Of a stretch of DNA of 64,000 nucleotides, positions 46,722 through 55,677 are shown in pieces (the first letter of the stretch is position 1; every line of letters starts with the position of its first letter). Where the stretch lies: the NCBI GenBank assembly GCA_964344255.1, contig CAYFMQ010000017.1, forward strand, positions 1 to 64,000, given 5' to 3'. The notes under the pieces are model-generated. The model was not told the DNA's origin. It searched no databases and was given only the letters and a program-made list of their open reading frames with translations. The position numbers and the translations under genes were made by a program. The stretch is from JAJFIE01 sp964344255. Lineage in GTDB: Bacteria; Pseudomonadota; Alphaproteobacteria; Rhodospirillales; Casp-alpha2.

Positions 46722-47258
46722 ATGGCCGGCAAGGGCTTATCTTTCGATATCCAGGAACTCACGTCATCGGTTGTCGATGCCGTTTCCAGTTATTCCGACG
46801 AATGGGCTGAAGCGATCAATATAACCTATGACGTGAGAGCCAAGGGTAAATTCTACGGCGACATGAAAAGCCTGCAACATGTCCTGATCATTGTTGTGGA
46901 GCACTTCTTGATGAACCAGCCGAATCTTCCGGTCTCGCTTTCATGCGCCATTGTCCAAGGCCCCCCTAACCTTGCAACGGCCATGTTCTGTGTCAGCCGG
47001 GGGCCTGAGTCTTTGAAATCATCAGGTTTCCTGGAAAACCGTCTTCAGTTATATGAAGATTCAGATTTGAGCGTCTTGAAAGACCGAAGCCTGATTATCG
47101 CAAAAAAAATCATATCCTTTTGTGGCGGCGATCTGTTGGTAAGGTCCTCGAATTCAACCCCGCGGGAAGTTTTTATCTGGGCGCCGCTGGATGTTCGGCA
47201 AAATGGCGGGCAGGGCGGAAATAAAAGCTTCAACGGGCGTAAAATCCACGACGCCTAA
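46722..47258 (+). CDS. stand-alone degenerate histidine-kinase ATPase-like domain
   Basis: The 178-residue protein has the outline of an HATPase_c domain without the dimerisation/phosphoacceptor part. 'SFDIQELTSSVVDAVSSYSD' resembles the pre-ATPase segment, 'GDMKSLQHVLIIVVEHFLM' the N-box helix, and 'LIIAKKIISFCGGDLLVRSS' the G2-side helix and strand, ending 'VFIWAPLD'. The N-box Asn is replaced, and no DxGxG motif is visible, so ATP binding and kinase activity are doubtful. A sigma-54 promoter lies just upstream and a LuxO-like regulator converges from the other side. It may be a partner or pseudo-kinase of that regulator. A shorter open frame (46600-46824) overlaps it and is not considered real. 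Confidence 0.7.
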   Translation: MAGKGLSFDIQELTSSVVDAVSSYSDEWAEAINITYDVRAKGKFYGDMKSLQHVLIIVVEHFLMNQPNLPVSLSCAIVQGPPNLATAMFCVSRGPESLKSSGFLENRLQLYEDSDLSVLKDRSLIIAKKIISFCGGDLLVRSSNSTPREVFIWAPLDVRQNGGQGGNKSFNGRKIHDA

Positions 47259-47298
47259 AAGCCGGTCATGTTTCATTAGGATCACTTTGTAATCCTGT

Positions 47299-48720
47299 CT
47301 AGCGTTCTTCGATTTCCTTGAGACGCCTGTATAGCGTCGATGTTCCAATTTCGAGCATCGCCGCCGCACGCGATACGTTTCCCTTACAGGCCTCCAATGC
47401 ACGCTTGATATGATCTTCCTCGACCTGCCAGAGCGGCCTGATAGATGTTTCGGATGCGCCCTGCCCGGCCCCGGTCATTGACGGCACAGCGTCACCTGTC
47501 TCTCCCCCTTCCCCAAGGGTTGAGATCCGGGTGCCCAGGGATTCGACATTCAGTTGCGGCATCATATCGCCCGTAACCGTTTCGCCGTCATGCAAGACAA
47601 CGGCGTTCCGAAGCGTATTCTGCAACTCCCTGACATTTCCCGGCCACGAATACCGGGTGATCGCTTCTTCGACATCCTGGGCGAATCCCTGAAAGCCTTT
47701 TCCCTCTTCATGGGCGTATTGAAGCAGGAATGACCTTGCGATTTCGAGAATATCACCGCCCCTGTCGCGCAACGGCGGCAGCGCTATGGGAACGACATGC
47801 AGGCGGAAGTAAAGGTCCTCACGGAAATTTCCTACTTCCACTTCCGCCCACGGATCCTTGTTTGTGGCGCAAATGAAACGGACATCGACTTTTTCCGCCT
47901 TGGAACTTCCAACCTTGTTGAATGTACCTGTCTGCACGAATCGCAGAAGTTTGGCCTGCAACCCTTGATCCATTTCACAGATTTCATCAAGAAACAGGGT
48001 GCCGCTATTAGCCAAAGTCGCTGCACCGTCGCGGTCTGAAACGGCACCGGTGAAGGCGCCTTTTACATGACCGAATATTTCGCTTTCAATCAACTCATGC
48101 GGAATTGCCGCACAATTGAGGGCAATAAACGGCATGCCCTGGCGTTTACTCCTGTTGTGGACGGCTTCGGCGCAAACCTCCTTACCCGTTCCCGATTCAC
48201 CGGTTATGAAGACGGATGCGGTACTGGGTCCGGCCGCATCAATCGTCTTGTAGATAGCCTGCATGACCAGGGAAGAGCCAATGAAGCCCTCATATTCTCT
48301 CCGGTCAAATTCGTTCTGGAATACCTGGACGATATTGGACAGCTTCTGCCGTTCCAGGGTGTTTCTGAGCGTGTAGATAAGCCGTTCCGGATCGAAAGGT
48401 TTGAGCAGGAAGTCCGCCGCCCCGTACTGCATCGCCTGAACGGCCGTATTAATGGATCCATGCGCCGTAATAACGACGACGGACAAATCCTGTTCACTCT
48501 CCTGGATATGTTTCAATATCTCAAGCCCATTCATATCGGGCAGGCGCAGATCGAGAATTATGGCGGCAAAATTTTCGGCGGATATTTTTTCCAACGCCAG
48601 TTTGCCTGTATCGACATGATCGATTTCGTACGGCTCGTCATACAGGTACTCCATATAGACACCTGCGAGCGCAATCTCATCCTCTACCAATAGGATACGT
48701 TGATTCTTCAACTCATTCAT
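47299..48720 (-). CDS. LuxO/NtrC-family sigma-54-dependent response regulator
   Basis: The protein has 473 residues: receiver domain (1-120) with phospho-acceptor D57 in 'ILDLRLPDMNG' and the Lys of 'FLLKPFD'; AAA+ domain (about 145-380) with 'GESGTGKE' (near 173) and the sigma-54-contact loop GAFTGA (near 221); C-terminal Fis-type HTH ('GNVSRAAAMLEIGTSTLYRR'). The wording around 'FITGESGTGKEVCAEAVH', 'VDVRFICATNKDPW' and 'RFVQTGTFNKVGSSK' is close to Vibrio LuxO as I remember it. All catalytic parts are intact. No LuxU, LuxQ or autoinducer synthase gene is in the window. Its likely local target is the sigma-54 promoter at 46655. Confidence 0.92.
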   Translation of the reverse strand: MNELKNQRILLVEDEIALAGVYMEYLYDEPYEIDHVDTGKLALEKISAENFAAIILDLRLPDMNGLEILKHIQESEQDLSVVVITAHGSINTAVQAMQYGAADFLLKPFDPERLIYTLRNTLERQKLSNIVQVFQNEFDRREYEGFIGSSLVMQAIYKTIDAAGPSTASVFITGESGTGKEVCAEAVHNRSKRQGMPFIALNCAAIPHELIESEIFGHVKGAFTGAVSDRDGAATLANSGTLFLDEICEMDQGLQAKLLRFVQTGTFNKVGSSKAEKVDVRFICATNKDPWAEVEVGNFREDLYFRLHVVPIALPPLRDRGGDILEIARSFLLQYAHEEGKGFQGFAQDVEEAITRYSWPGNVRELQNTLRNAVVLHDGETVTGDMMPQLNVESLGTRISTLGEGGETGDAVPSMTGAGQGASETSIRPLWQVEEDHIKRALEACKGNVSRAAAMLEIGTSTLYRRLKEIEER

Positions 48721-48934
48721 CGTGTATGGTTCTTCAACCGGTGTTCTAAATCTCAGTTCTTGTAACGTTTAAACTTTATCCGGGTTAACTGATGGAAACA
48801 TTACAAGTCACAATTCCAATAACGCACATGGATACTCCAGGCACATTTAACAACCATCGGGCGATTGCAACAGCATGAAAACCGGTGACATGAAAATCAT
48901 GCCACCGATAATCATGGAGCTATCCGGCTCCAAA

Positions 48935-50230
48935 TCAACTGAAGATATAATGCAGCACGCCCAAAACGGCGACCAACAACACCGCCGGATTGGCTTCCTG
49001 GAAACGGCCCGTTGCAACCTTCACAATGGCGTAGGTGATGAATCCGATGGCTATTCCGTTGGCGATACTGAATGTCAGCGGCATCAGGATCGCCGCCAGC
49101 ATGGCCGGGGCGTAATCCGTAGCGTCTTCCCAATTCACATCGACCAGGTTCTTGGCGAAGAACGTCGCCACAAACACCAGGGCCGGACCGGTTGCATAAG
49201 CCGGAATGCTTTGAGCCAATGGCGCGAACCCGAGACATAGCAGGAAAAGGATTGCGACCGTTACGGCGGTCAAGCCAGTCCTGCCGCCTTCCTTGATACC
49301 GGCTCCGCTCTCGATGTAGGAGGTCGTATTGGATGTGCCGAAGGCGGCGCCGGCAACCGTCGCCACCGAATCACTGATCACGGCGCGCCCTATGCCTTCG
49401 ACCTTACCGTCGGCATCAACCTTACCGGCCAGGTTGGCGACACTGGTCAGCGTTCCAGCCGTATCGAAAAAATCGACAAACAGAAAGGCGAACACGATAC
49501 CGATCATAGCGGCGCTGAAGGCGCCGGCGATATCAAATTGCAGGAATGTCGGCGCCATACTCGGTACACCGCCAACAATGCCTTCAAGATCGGAGGCCCC
49601 GGCAATCCAGCCGATGATGCTGACCACCAGAATACCGATGACGATGGATCCGGGAACCTTCAGGCGATCAAGAACGACCATCAGGGCGAAGCCCAAACCT
49701 GACAAGATCACCGGCAGGCTCGTCAAATCGCCAAGCCCAACGAGGGTTGCCGGATTGTCGACAACGACGCCGATATTCTTCAACCCGATGATCGCCAGGA
49801 AAAAGCCGATGCCTGCACCGATACCGTATTTCATGGATGCCGGAATGCTGTTGATGATCCATTCACGCAGGCCTGACAGACTGAGGGCGAAAAAAACAAG
49901 GCCACCGAGAAATACAGCGCCCAGGGCAACCTGCCAGGAGTTGCCCATGCCAATGACCACGCCGTAGGTGAAAAAGGCGTTGAGCCCCATGCCGGGCGCC
50001 ATCGCCACCGGCCACCCGGCCCAGATTCCCATGATCGCCGTTCCGAGGGCAGCCGCCAGAATGGTCGCCACGAACACAGCGCCGAAATCCATACCGGCAT
50101 CCGAAAGAATTGCCGGGTTTACGACAATGATATAGGCCATGGTCAGGAAGGTCGCCAAACCGGCGATGATTTCCGTTCGAACCGAGCTCCCATGCCTGGT
50201 TACACCGAAATAATCGTCAAGCCACTGCAT
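48935..50230 (-). CDS. NCS2-family purine permease (AzgA/PbuG type)
   Basis: The 431-residue membrane protein has about 12-14 helices. 'VTRHGSSVRTEIIAGLATFL' and 'PGMGLNAFFTYGVVIGMG' are signatures of the AzgA-like group of xanthine/uracil permeases, with 'AGTLTSVANLAG' and 'GTSNTTSYIESGAGIKEGGR' in the transport core. It probably takes up hypoxanthine, adenine or guanine with protons. AGGGGAAACTG precedes the start. Upstream (50231-50569) I see no purine riboswitch. Confidence 0.92.
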   Translation of the reverse strand: MQWLDDYFGVTRHGSSVRTEIIAGLATFLTMAYIIVVNPAILSDAGMDFGAVFVATILAAALGTAIMGIWAGWPVAMAPGMGLNAFFTYGVVIGMGNSWQVALGAVFLGGLVFFALSLSGLREWIINSIPASMKYGIGAGIGFFLAIIGLKNIGVVVDNPATLVGLGDLTSLPVILSGLGFALMVVLDRLKVPGSIVIGILVVSIIGWIAGASDLEGIVGGVPSMAPTFLQFDIAGAFSAAMIGIVFAFLFVDFFDTAGTLTSVANLAGKVDADGKVEGIGRAVISDSVATVAGAAFGTSNTTSYIESGAGIKEGGRTGLTAVTVAILFLLCLGFAPLAQSIPAYATGPALVFVATFFAKNLVDVNWEDATDYAPAMLAAILMPLTFSIANGIAIGFITYAIVKVATGRFQEANPAVLLVAVLGVLHYIFS

Positions 50231-50569
50231 CAGTTTCCCCTTTTCCCCTCATTTATCGCATCAAAGCGGCGCATACGCCTGCGACCGCCTCCCTCACCCA
50301 GAAGACGGGTAGTTTAAAAGAAAACCCGGTGATGGTCTTGGCCTGGCGCATGACAGGCGTGAAATCCTATGAAAAGCACCGGTTTCCGGCATACATCGAT
50401 CACCGTTGAATTTTCCCGGCTCTGGAAAAATCGGGATTCAGGCTTTCTCGATTCGCCGGATCGCATTCACGGTGAAGGCCTAAGAGGATGTTGACCAAAG
50501 GATGTAATCAGGGCTCAATCACCTGAAATACAGGCGTACGGATGCCGACCCATGAGGAGAACACACACA
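50231..50569. other. 339-base intergenic region
   Basis: This is the divergent spacer between the purine permease and the M81 gene. It holds the permease's ribosome binding site at the left, a small imperfect hairpin near 50409-50432 and GAGGAGAACACACACA before the M81 ATG. No tRNA, riboswitch or further gene was recognised. Confidence 0.5.
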
Positions 50570-52140
50570 ATGAAGCGTATCGCCATTGCCGGGTTTCAAC
50601 ATGAAACCAATACCTTTGCACCGACCCTGGCCGGGTATGGAGAATTTGAAATGGCGGATGCCTGGCCACCGTTGTTGAGAGGGGACGATGTTATTCCCGG
50701 CATGGCAGGCACCAATATTCCCATTACAGGATTTGTCGAGGCCGCCACCGAGGCTGGCGGGTATGAATTCCACCCCGTCCTGTGGTGCTCGGCGGAACCG
50801 TCCTCCTATGTGACGGCAGACGCATTCGAGCGCATATCCGGCATGATCATTGACGGTATCCGCAATGCAGGCGAGATCGACGGCATCTACCTCGACCTTC
50901 ACGGCGCCATGGTGACGCAAACCCATGAAGACNNNNNNNNNNNNNNNNNNNNNNNNNNNNNNNNNNNNNNNNNNNNNNNNNNNNNNNNNNNNNNGGCGAA
51001 GGCGAACTGTTGAGCCGAATTCGCGATGTTGTCGGCCCCGACCTGCCCATCGCTGTTAGCCTCGATCTGCACGCCAATGTCACGCCCGCTATTGTCGAAC
51101 ACGCTTCAACCCTCAACATCTTCCGCACTTACCCGCACATCGACATGGCGGAAACGGGAGCGAAGGCGTTTCAATCCCTCGAACGCCTGCTTGAACATGG
51201 CCCCTTGTGCAAGGCCTACCGACAGGCGCCTTTCCTTGTACCCCTGACGGCGCAATTCACCGGGGCCGAGCCTTGCAAGGGTCTCTACGGCATGCTCGAA
51301 ACCATGCCGCAGGAAACACTTTCCTCCGCCGACATCGCCATGGGTTTTCCGGCTGCGGACATTTACGACTCCGGCTCTTCCGTCGTCGCCTATGCCGGCA
51401 CCCAGGCGGACGCCGATGCCGCCGCCGATCAGTTGCTGGAGGCCTTCAACAATGCCGAAAGCCGGTTTGACGGTTCCATGCTGAGCCCCTCCGGCGCGGT
51501 TGCCCGGGCCATGGAAAACACGAGTTCCAAACCCATCGTCATCGCCGATGCCCAGGATAACGCCGGCGCCGGCGCATCATCGGATACCACCGGTGTGCTG
51601 GCGGCCCTGGTCGTGGGTGAGGCGCAAGGTGCGGTGCTTGCCCTGCTGGACGATCCGGAAGTTGCCGCACAGGCCCATGAAGCGGGCACCGGCGCGGAGT
51701 TCAACGCCGCCCTCGGTGGCAAATCCGGCCAGCAGGGCCAACAGCCCTACGAAGGCCGCTACCGGGTCGAAGCCCTGAGCGACGGAACCTTCCCCTTCAC
51801 CGGCGTCATGTACGGCGGCAACGTCGCCAACCTGGGTCCCACCGCTGTGCTGCGCGTCCTGGACACCCCCGCCGATGTCCGTGTCGTGGTCGGCTCCACC
51901 CGGTGCCAGTGCCTGGACCTCGCCATTTTCAACCACATTGGCATCGACCCCACGCAGCAACGCATCGTCGCCGTCAAAAGCAGCGTCCACTTCCGCGCCG
52001 ATTTCGATCCCATTGCAGCAGAAACCCTGGTCGCCGAAGCGCCCGGCGCGCACCCCTGCCGCCTGGACAATATTACCTATCACAACCTGAGGCCGGGCGT
52101 GCGCCTGGGCCCCAACGGTAAACCGTTTGCACCCTCGTAG
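50570..52140 (+). CDS. M81-family metallopeptidase (MlrC-like), interrupted by an assembly gap
   Basis: MlrC-type proteins were named from microcystin breakdown but occur widely in small-molecule clusters. The N-terminal part (121 codons, 50570-50932) has 'GFQHETNTFAPT' and ends 'HGAMVTQTHED'. The C-terminal part (50995-52140) starts 'GEGELLSRIRDVVGPDLPI' and has 'SLDLHANVT' and 'NAGAGASSDTTGVL'. Between them are 62 Ns, a number that breaks the frame. If the Ns are removed the two parts join in frame at 'HED-GEGELL', the usual family wording, giving 502 residues, a normal length. GAGGAGAAC precedes the start. Confidence 0.9.
50933..50994. other. assembly gap (62 N)
   Basis: A run of 62 Ns inside the M81 coding region, evidence that this is a scaffold. 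The flanking codons suggest the true gap is zero or a small multiple of three. Confidence 0.98.
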
Positions 52141-52157
52141 GCTTGGAAGGAAACATC

Positions 52158-52543
52158 ATGCTTGGATATGTCATGGTCGGAACCGGAGACATGGAACGGT
52201 CCACCGGCTTTTACGATGTTGTATTTTCACCGCTTGGACTTGCGCGCAACGTGAACGAAGACACCTACGCCGGATACTGCCCGGAAAGCGCACCGGAGGA
52301 GCCTGTGTTTTACGTTACCATTCCTTACAACGAAGAACCGGCAACGGTCGGCAACGGCACGATGATCGCCCTTCTGGCGGAAACACGCCAGGCCGTCGAC
52401 GAGTTCCACAAACTTGCCCTTGCCAACGGCGGAACGGATGAAGGAAAACCGGCCCCCGCCCCGCGGATGGAAGCGTTTACTACGCCTACGCCCGCGACCC
52501 GGATGGCAACAAGATCTGCGTTTACTGCGCCAGGGAAGCGTAA
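52158..52543 (+). pseudogene. VOC-family protein with an apparent 1-base frameshift
   Basis: The reading frame from ATG 52158 ('MLGYVMVGTGDMERSTGFYD') is a normal VOC protein up to 'GGTDEGKPAPAP'. It then runs into non-VOC residues and stops at 52553. The expected end of the family is found in the neighbouring frame: 'VYYAYARDPDGNKICVYC' followed by a stop at 52541-52543. The shift falls in the C/G-rich run around 52450-52472. One missing base there, by mutation or sequencing error, explains it. The protein would have about 128 residues. The gene lies 17 bases after the M81 stop. Confidence 0.7.
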
Positions 52544-52589
52544 ACTTGGATAAGAATCCTTCAATTGCAGAACTAAAGGAACTGCCTGC

Positions 52590-53729
52590 ATGAACAGGGA
52601 TACCATTCTCATCAACGCCACAAGGTTCGAACAATCGCCCTATCGCGAATGCTATGACAGTTCCGGCCTCGTCCATGGCGTTTACGCCGGGCGCTTCGTC
52701 TCGTTTTCTGTGGATGACATTGATGAGAAATACTGGGCCCTGAGGCGCAAGGCGGTGATGTATGACGTACCGGAACGCCCTGTTGAAATATCCGGCCCTG
52801 ACGTCGTTCCGTTTCTTGAAAAAATTTTCGCCCGCAGGATATCCACATTGAAGGAAGGCCGTGGCCGCTATGCCATAGCCTGCACCCCACAGGGCGGCAT
52901 TTTCATGGACGGCCTGTTGTTCAAGCTTTCAGAAAACCGGTTCTGGTACGTGCAGCCTGACGGCGCGCTCGAAACATGGCTGATCGCCAATAGCGACGGT
53001 TTCGATATCTCCATATCGGATCCCAAATCCTGGGTGATCCAGATACAGGGCCCGGCCTCGCCCGCCGTCCTGCAAGATGCATCATCGGGGGCCATCGATG
53101 AAACCATGGGCTATTTCCATGCAGGTTTCTTTGACTTGGGCGGACAGGAACTCTACGTATCAAGAACCGGATGGACGGGCGAACTTGGCTATGAAATTTA
53201 CAGCCAGGGAGACAGAACGGATCACAAACGGCTGTGGGATCACCTGACAGCAGCGGGGAAACCGCATGGCATGGAATTTTCATTTGTGAATTCCATGAAT
53301 ATCCGCCGAATAGAAGCCGGTATTCTCGACAACATCACCGACATGGACATGACGATGACCCCTTTTCAGGCCGGTCTTGAGAAATTCATCGACATGGACA
53401 AGGAGGGCTTCGTCGGCCGGAAAGCCCTTTTGGAAGCCGATCGCCGAAAATTGCTCTTCGGAATAAAATGCCGAACCGCCACACCGGCCGTGAACGACAC
53501 AGTGCTCCAGGGAAATCAAACCGTCGGGCGCGTCACGGTTGGCGCCTGGTCGCCGTATCTCAAAACAGCGGTCGGCTATGTGCGGTTCGATACGCCCGGT
53601 AACTGGTCCGGCCAGCATCTCAGCCTGCAAACGTCGGGCGGCGACAGGCAGGACTGCGAGATCGTTGAGCTGCCGTTCTATGATCCGGAAAAGAAAATCC
53701 CGCGCGGGATGGACAAGACTATTCCTTGA
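52590..53729 (+). CDS. GcvT-like aminomethyltransferase / folate-dependent demethylase family
   Basis: The 379-residue protein has the GcvT fold: 'KAVMYDVPERPVEISGPDVV' (N-terminal folate-binding part), 'TPQGGIFMDGLLFKLSENRF', 'VSRTGWTGELGYEIYSQGD' (the conserved RTG-x-TGE loop), 'GLEKFIDMDKEGFVGRKALL' and a C-terminal beta-barrel. No gcvH or gcvP is nearby, so it is not the glycine cleavage T protein. Such genes often demethylate N- or S-methyl substrates with tetrahydrofolate. It lies between the VOC gene and a TauD-like oxygenase. Confidence 0.85.
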   Translation: MNRDTILINATRFEQSPYRECYDSSGLVHGVYAGRFVSFSVDDIDEKYWALRRKAVMYDVPERPVEISGPDVVPFLEKIFARRISTLKEGRGRYAIACTPQGGIFMDGLLFKLSENRFWYVQPDGALETWLIANSDGFDISISDPKSWVIQIQGPASPAVLQDASSGAIDETMGYFHAGFFDLGGQELYVSRTGWTGELGYEIYSQGDRTDHKRLWDHLTAAGKPHGMEFSFVNSMNIRRIEAGILDNITDMDMTMTPFQAGLEKFIDMDKEGFVGRKALLEADRRKLLFGIKCRTATPAVNDTVLQGNQTVGRVTVGAWSPYLKTAVGYVRFDTPGNWSGQHLSLQTSGGDRQDCEIVELPFYDPEKKIPRGMDKTIP

Positions 53730-53742
53730 GAGCAATGACGCC

Positions 53743-54594
53743 ATGCAAATCATTCCCTTAGAGGCCCCGCTGGGCGCACGTATTCTGGGCGTTGATTTCA
53801 CAGACCCGCCCATGGAACAACTCACCGAAGCGCTCTACCGCCACCGGGTCCTGATCTTCCCCGAATGCAACCTGTCGCCCGATGCCCTTGTCCGTTTCGC
53901 CGAAAACTGGGGCGAGATCTATTATGAAACCTATGACCGCCTGCTGCTGGACGGCCATCCCGCCATCATGCGGGTCGGCAACGTCGGCCCGGCGCTGGAG
54001 GAAGAAGCATTCCGCAACGGCGCCAGCTTCTGGCATGCCGACCGCGCCTATGCGGCCGACTGCAACGCCGTCACCATGCTCCAGTGCATCGAAGCCCCCG
54101 CCGAGGGCGGCGAAACCTGGTTCACGGACACCGTCGCCGCCTACGATGAACTGGACGACGCGACGAAGCAGCGGATCGCACTTCTCATCGCGCGGCACTG
54201 GTACGGCGCCGGCGCGCGCGAGGACTGGGAACTGGGCGTCCATCCCATGGAGGACGGCCAGGCCGAACGCCTTCCCAAAGCCGGCCGGCATCCGGTTGTC
54301 AGGCCCCACAGCGTGACGGGGGAAAAGGCGCTTCACGCCATCGCCGGGTCCATCATCAATGTCGACGGTCTGGACGAGGCCGACTGGAAACCGCTGCTGC
54401 GCGATATCAAGCGCCACGCCATCCAGGAGCGTTTCCTCTACCGCCACCGCTACAGCCCCGGCGACCTGGTGCTCTGGGACAACACGGCGACGCTGCATTA
54501 CGCGCCGCCCATCGGTCCGGCGGTGGATGAGGCGTCACGCCGGCTCATGTACCGGGTGGTCGCAACGGGCCTGCCGTGGACCTTACGGCGCTAA
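53743..54594 (+). CDS. TauD/TfdA-family 2-oxoglutarate dioxygenase
   Basis: The 283-residue protein has the iron-binding HxD in 'SFWHADRAY' (H98, D100), the distal His in 'NTATLHYAPP' (near 252) and the 2OG-binding Arg in 'EASRRLMYRV'. The opening 'MQIIPLEAPLGARILGVDFT' is the usual TauD/TfdA start. ATG 53743 is chosen because the upstream in-frame residues overlap the GcvT-like gene. Family members hydroxylate sulfonates, aryl ethers or betaines; the substrate is unknown. Confidence 0.9.
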   Translation: MQIIPLEAPLGARILGVDFTDPPMEQLTEALYRHRVLIFPECNLSPDALVRFAENWGEIYYETYDRLLLDGHPAIMRVGNVGPALEEEAFRNGASFWHADRAYAADCNAVTMLQCIEAPAEGGETWFTDTVAAYDELDDATKQRIALLIARHWYGAGAREDWELGVHPMEDGQAERLPKAGRHPVVRPHSVTGEKALHAIAGSIINVDGLDEADWKPLLRDIKRHAIQERFLYRHRYSPGDLVLWDNTATLHYAPPIGPAVDEASRRLMYRVVATGLPWTLRR

Positions 54595-54609
54595 CGGCGA
54601 CACCCTGTC

Positions 54610-55596
54610 TTAAACAAGCCGGCTGCTGAGCGTTGCCGCCGCCTCTTTCGCTTCCCGGAGCAGGCCGTCGATGATGTCCGCAGCCGGTTCGATGTCAGCG
54701 GCGAAGCAGGCCGACTGGCCCCAGTCGAGAAGGCCATTCGACACATCGCCCGTAGCATAAGCATTCCAGGCGTTCTTGCCGCTCAGGATCGGGCGGTATT
54801 GCTCGAAATCGTCGACGCCGTCCGCTTCCATCTGACGGACCTTTTCCGCCGCGTCGTTGTGCAGCACCCGGTGATGGTTCTTGATGGATGTCTGCACGAC
54901 GATGGAATCGGTGCCGTCGCTTTCCACCACGCGCTGCTTGAAGTCCGCGTGCGGGATGGCCTCCTCGGCGACCATCATGCGGGTGCCCATGAGTACCCCT
55001 TCACAGCCCATGGCGAGCGCCGCCGCCATCTGCGAGCCGGCGCCGATGCCGCCGCCCAGGATGACCGGAACCGAGAGCGCCTTGGGCGCAATACCGCCGT
55101 GGATCATGGTGCCGATCATCAGGTGGCCGGGATGACCGCCGCATTCGGCGCCGACCAGGATCACTGCGTCCACACCGGCCTTTTCCGCCGACAGGGCATA
55201 GCGCACGGCGGGAACCTTGTGCAGGATCAGGACGCCCGCCTCCTTCAGTTTCGGCACCAGCAGCGACGGCTTGCCCCCCGAGGTCTCGACGAAAGGAACC
55301 TTCTCCTCGCACACGACATCCAGCAGGGGCATCAGGCGTTCGTTGGCGTCCGGCCGGTTGGAGATGTAGAGGTTGACGCCGAAGCGGTCGTTTCCGCTTA
55401 AATCACGGCACTTCTGTATTTCGTCGCGTAATTCAATGGGGTCGGAAAACGTCAGCGCGGAGAGGAATCCCGTCGCGCCCGCGTTGACCACCGCCGCCAC
55501 CAGTTCGGCGCGGCCCAGCCACATCATGCCGCCAACCAGCAGGGGATGTCTGATCCCCAACGTTCGAGTGACCCATGTATCGAAAACCTGTTCCAT
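54610..55596 (-). CDS. nitronate monooxygenase / 2-nitropropane dioxygenase-like flavoprotein
   Basis: The 328-residue TIM-barrel FMN protein has 'TLGIRHPLLVGGMMWLGRAE', 'LVGAECGGHPGHLMIGTMI', 'VPVILGGGIGAGSQMAAALA' (FMN phosphate loop) and 'CEGVLMGTRMMVAEEA'. The family oxidises alkyl nitronates, but many members are enoyl reductase-like or have unknown substrates. GGGAG lies before ATG 55596. It converges with the TauD-like gene. Confidence 0.88.
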   Translation of the reverse strand: MEQVFDTWVTRTLGIRHPLLVGGMMWLGRAELVAAVVNAGATGFLSALTFSDPIELRDEIQKCRDLSGNDRFGVNLYISNRPDANERLMPLLDVVCEEKVPFVETSGGKPSLLVPKLKEAGVLILHKVPAVRYALSAEKAGVDAVILVGAECGGHPGHLMIGTMIHGGIAPKALSVPVILGGGIGAGSQMAAALAMGCEGVLMGTRMMVAEEAIPHADFKQRVVESDGTDSIVVQTSIKNHHRVLHNDAAEKVRQMEADGVDDFEQYRPILSGKNAWNAYATGDVSNGLLDWGQSACFAADIEPAADIIDGLLREAKEAAATLSSRLV

Positions 55597-55677
55597 CAAC
55601 TTCCGCTCCCATCAACAAATTCTTTTTCCCGACACGGTTAAAATTGACGCTTCCAATCGCCACGATCAAACGTATTT

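Noticed and set aside
46600..46824. 74-codon frame before the HATPase-like gene
   Set aside because: It begins inside the dyad loop, runs through the sigma-54 promoter and overlaps the better-supported gene at 46722; no ribosome binding site.
50231..50569. Purine riboswitch in front of the NCS2 permease
   Set aside because: None of the conserved loop sequences of a guanine/adenine aptamer could be found on the permease strand.
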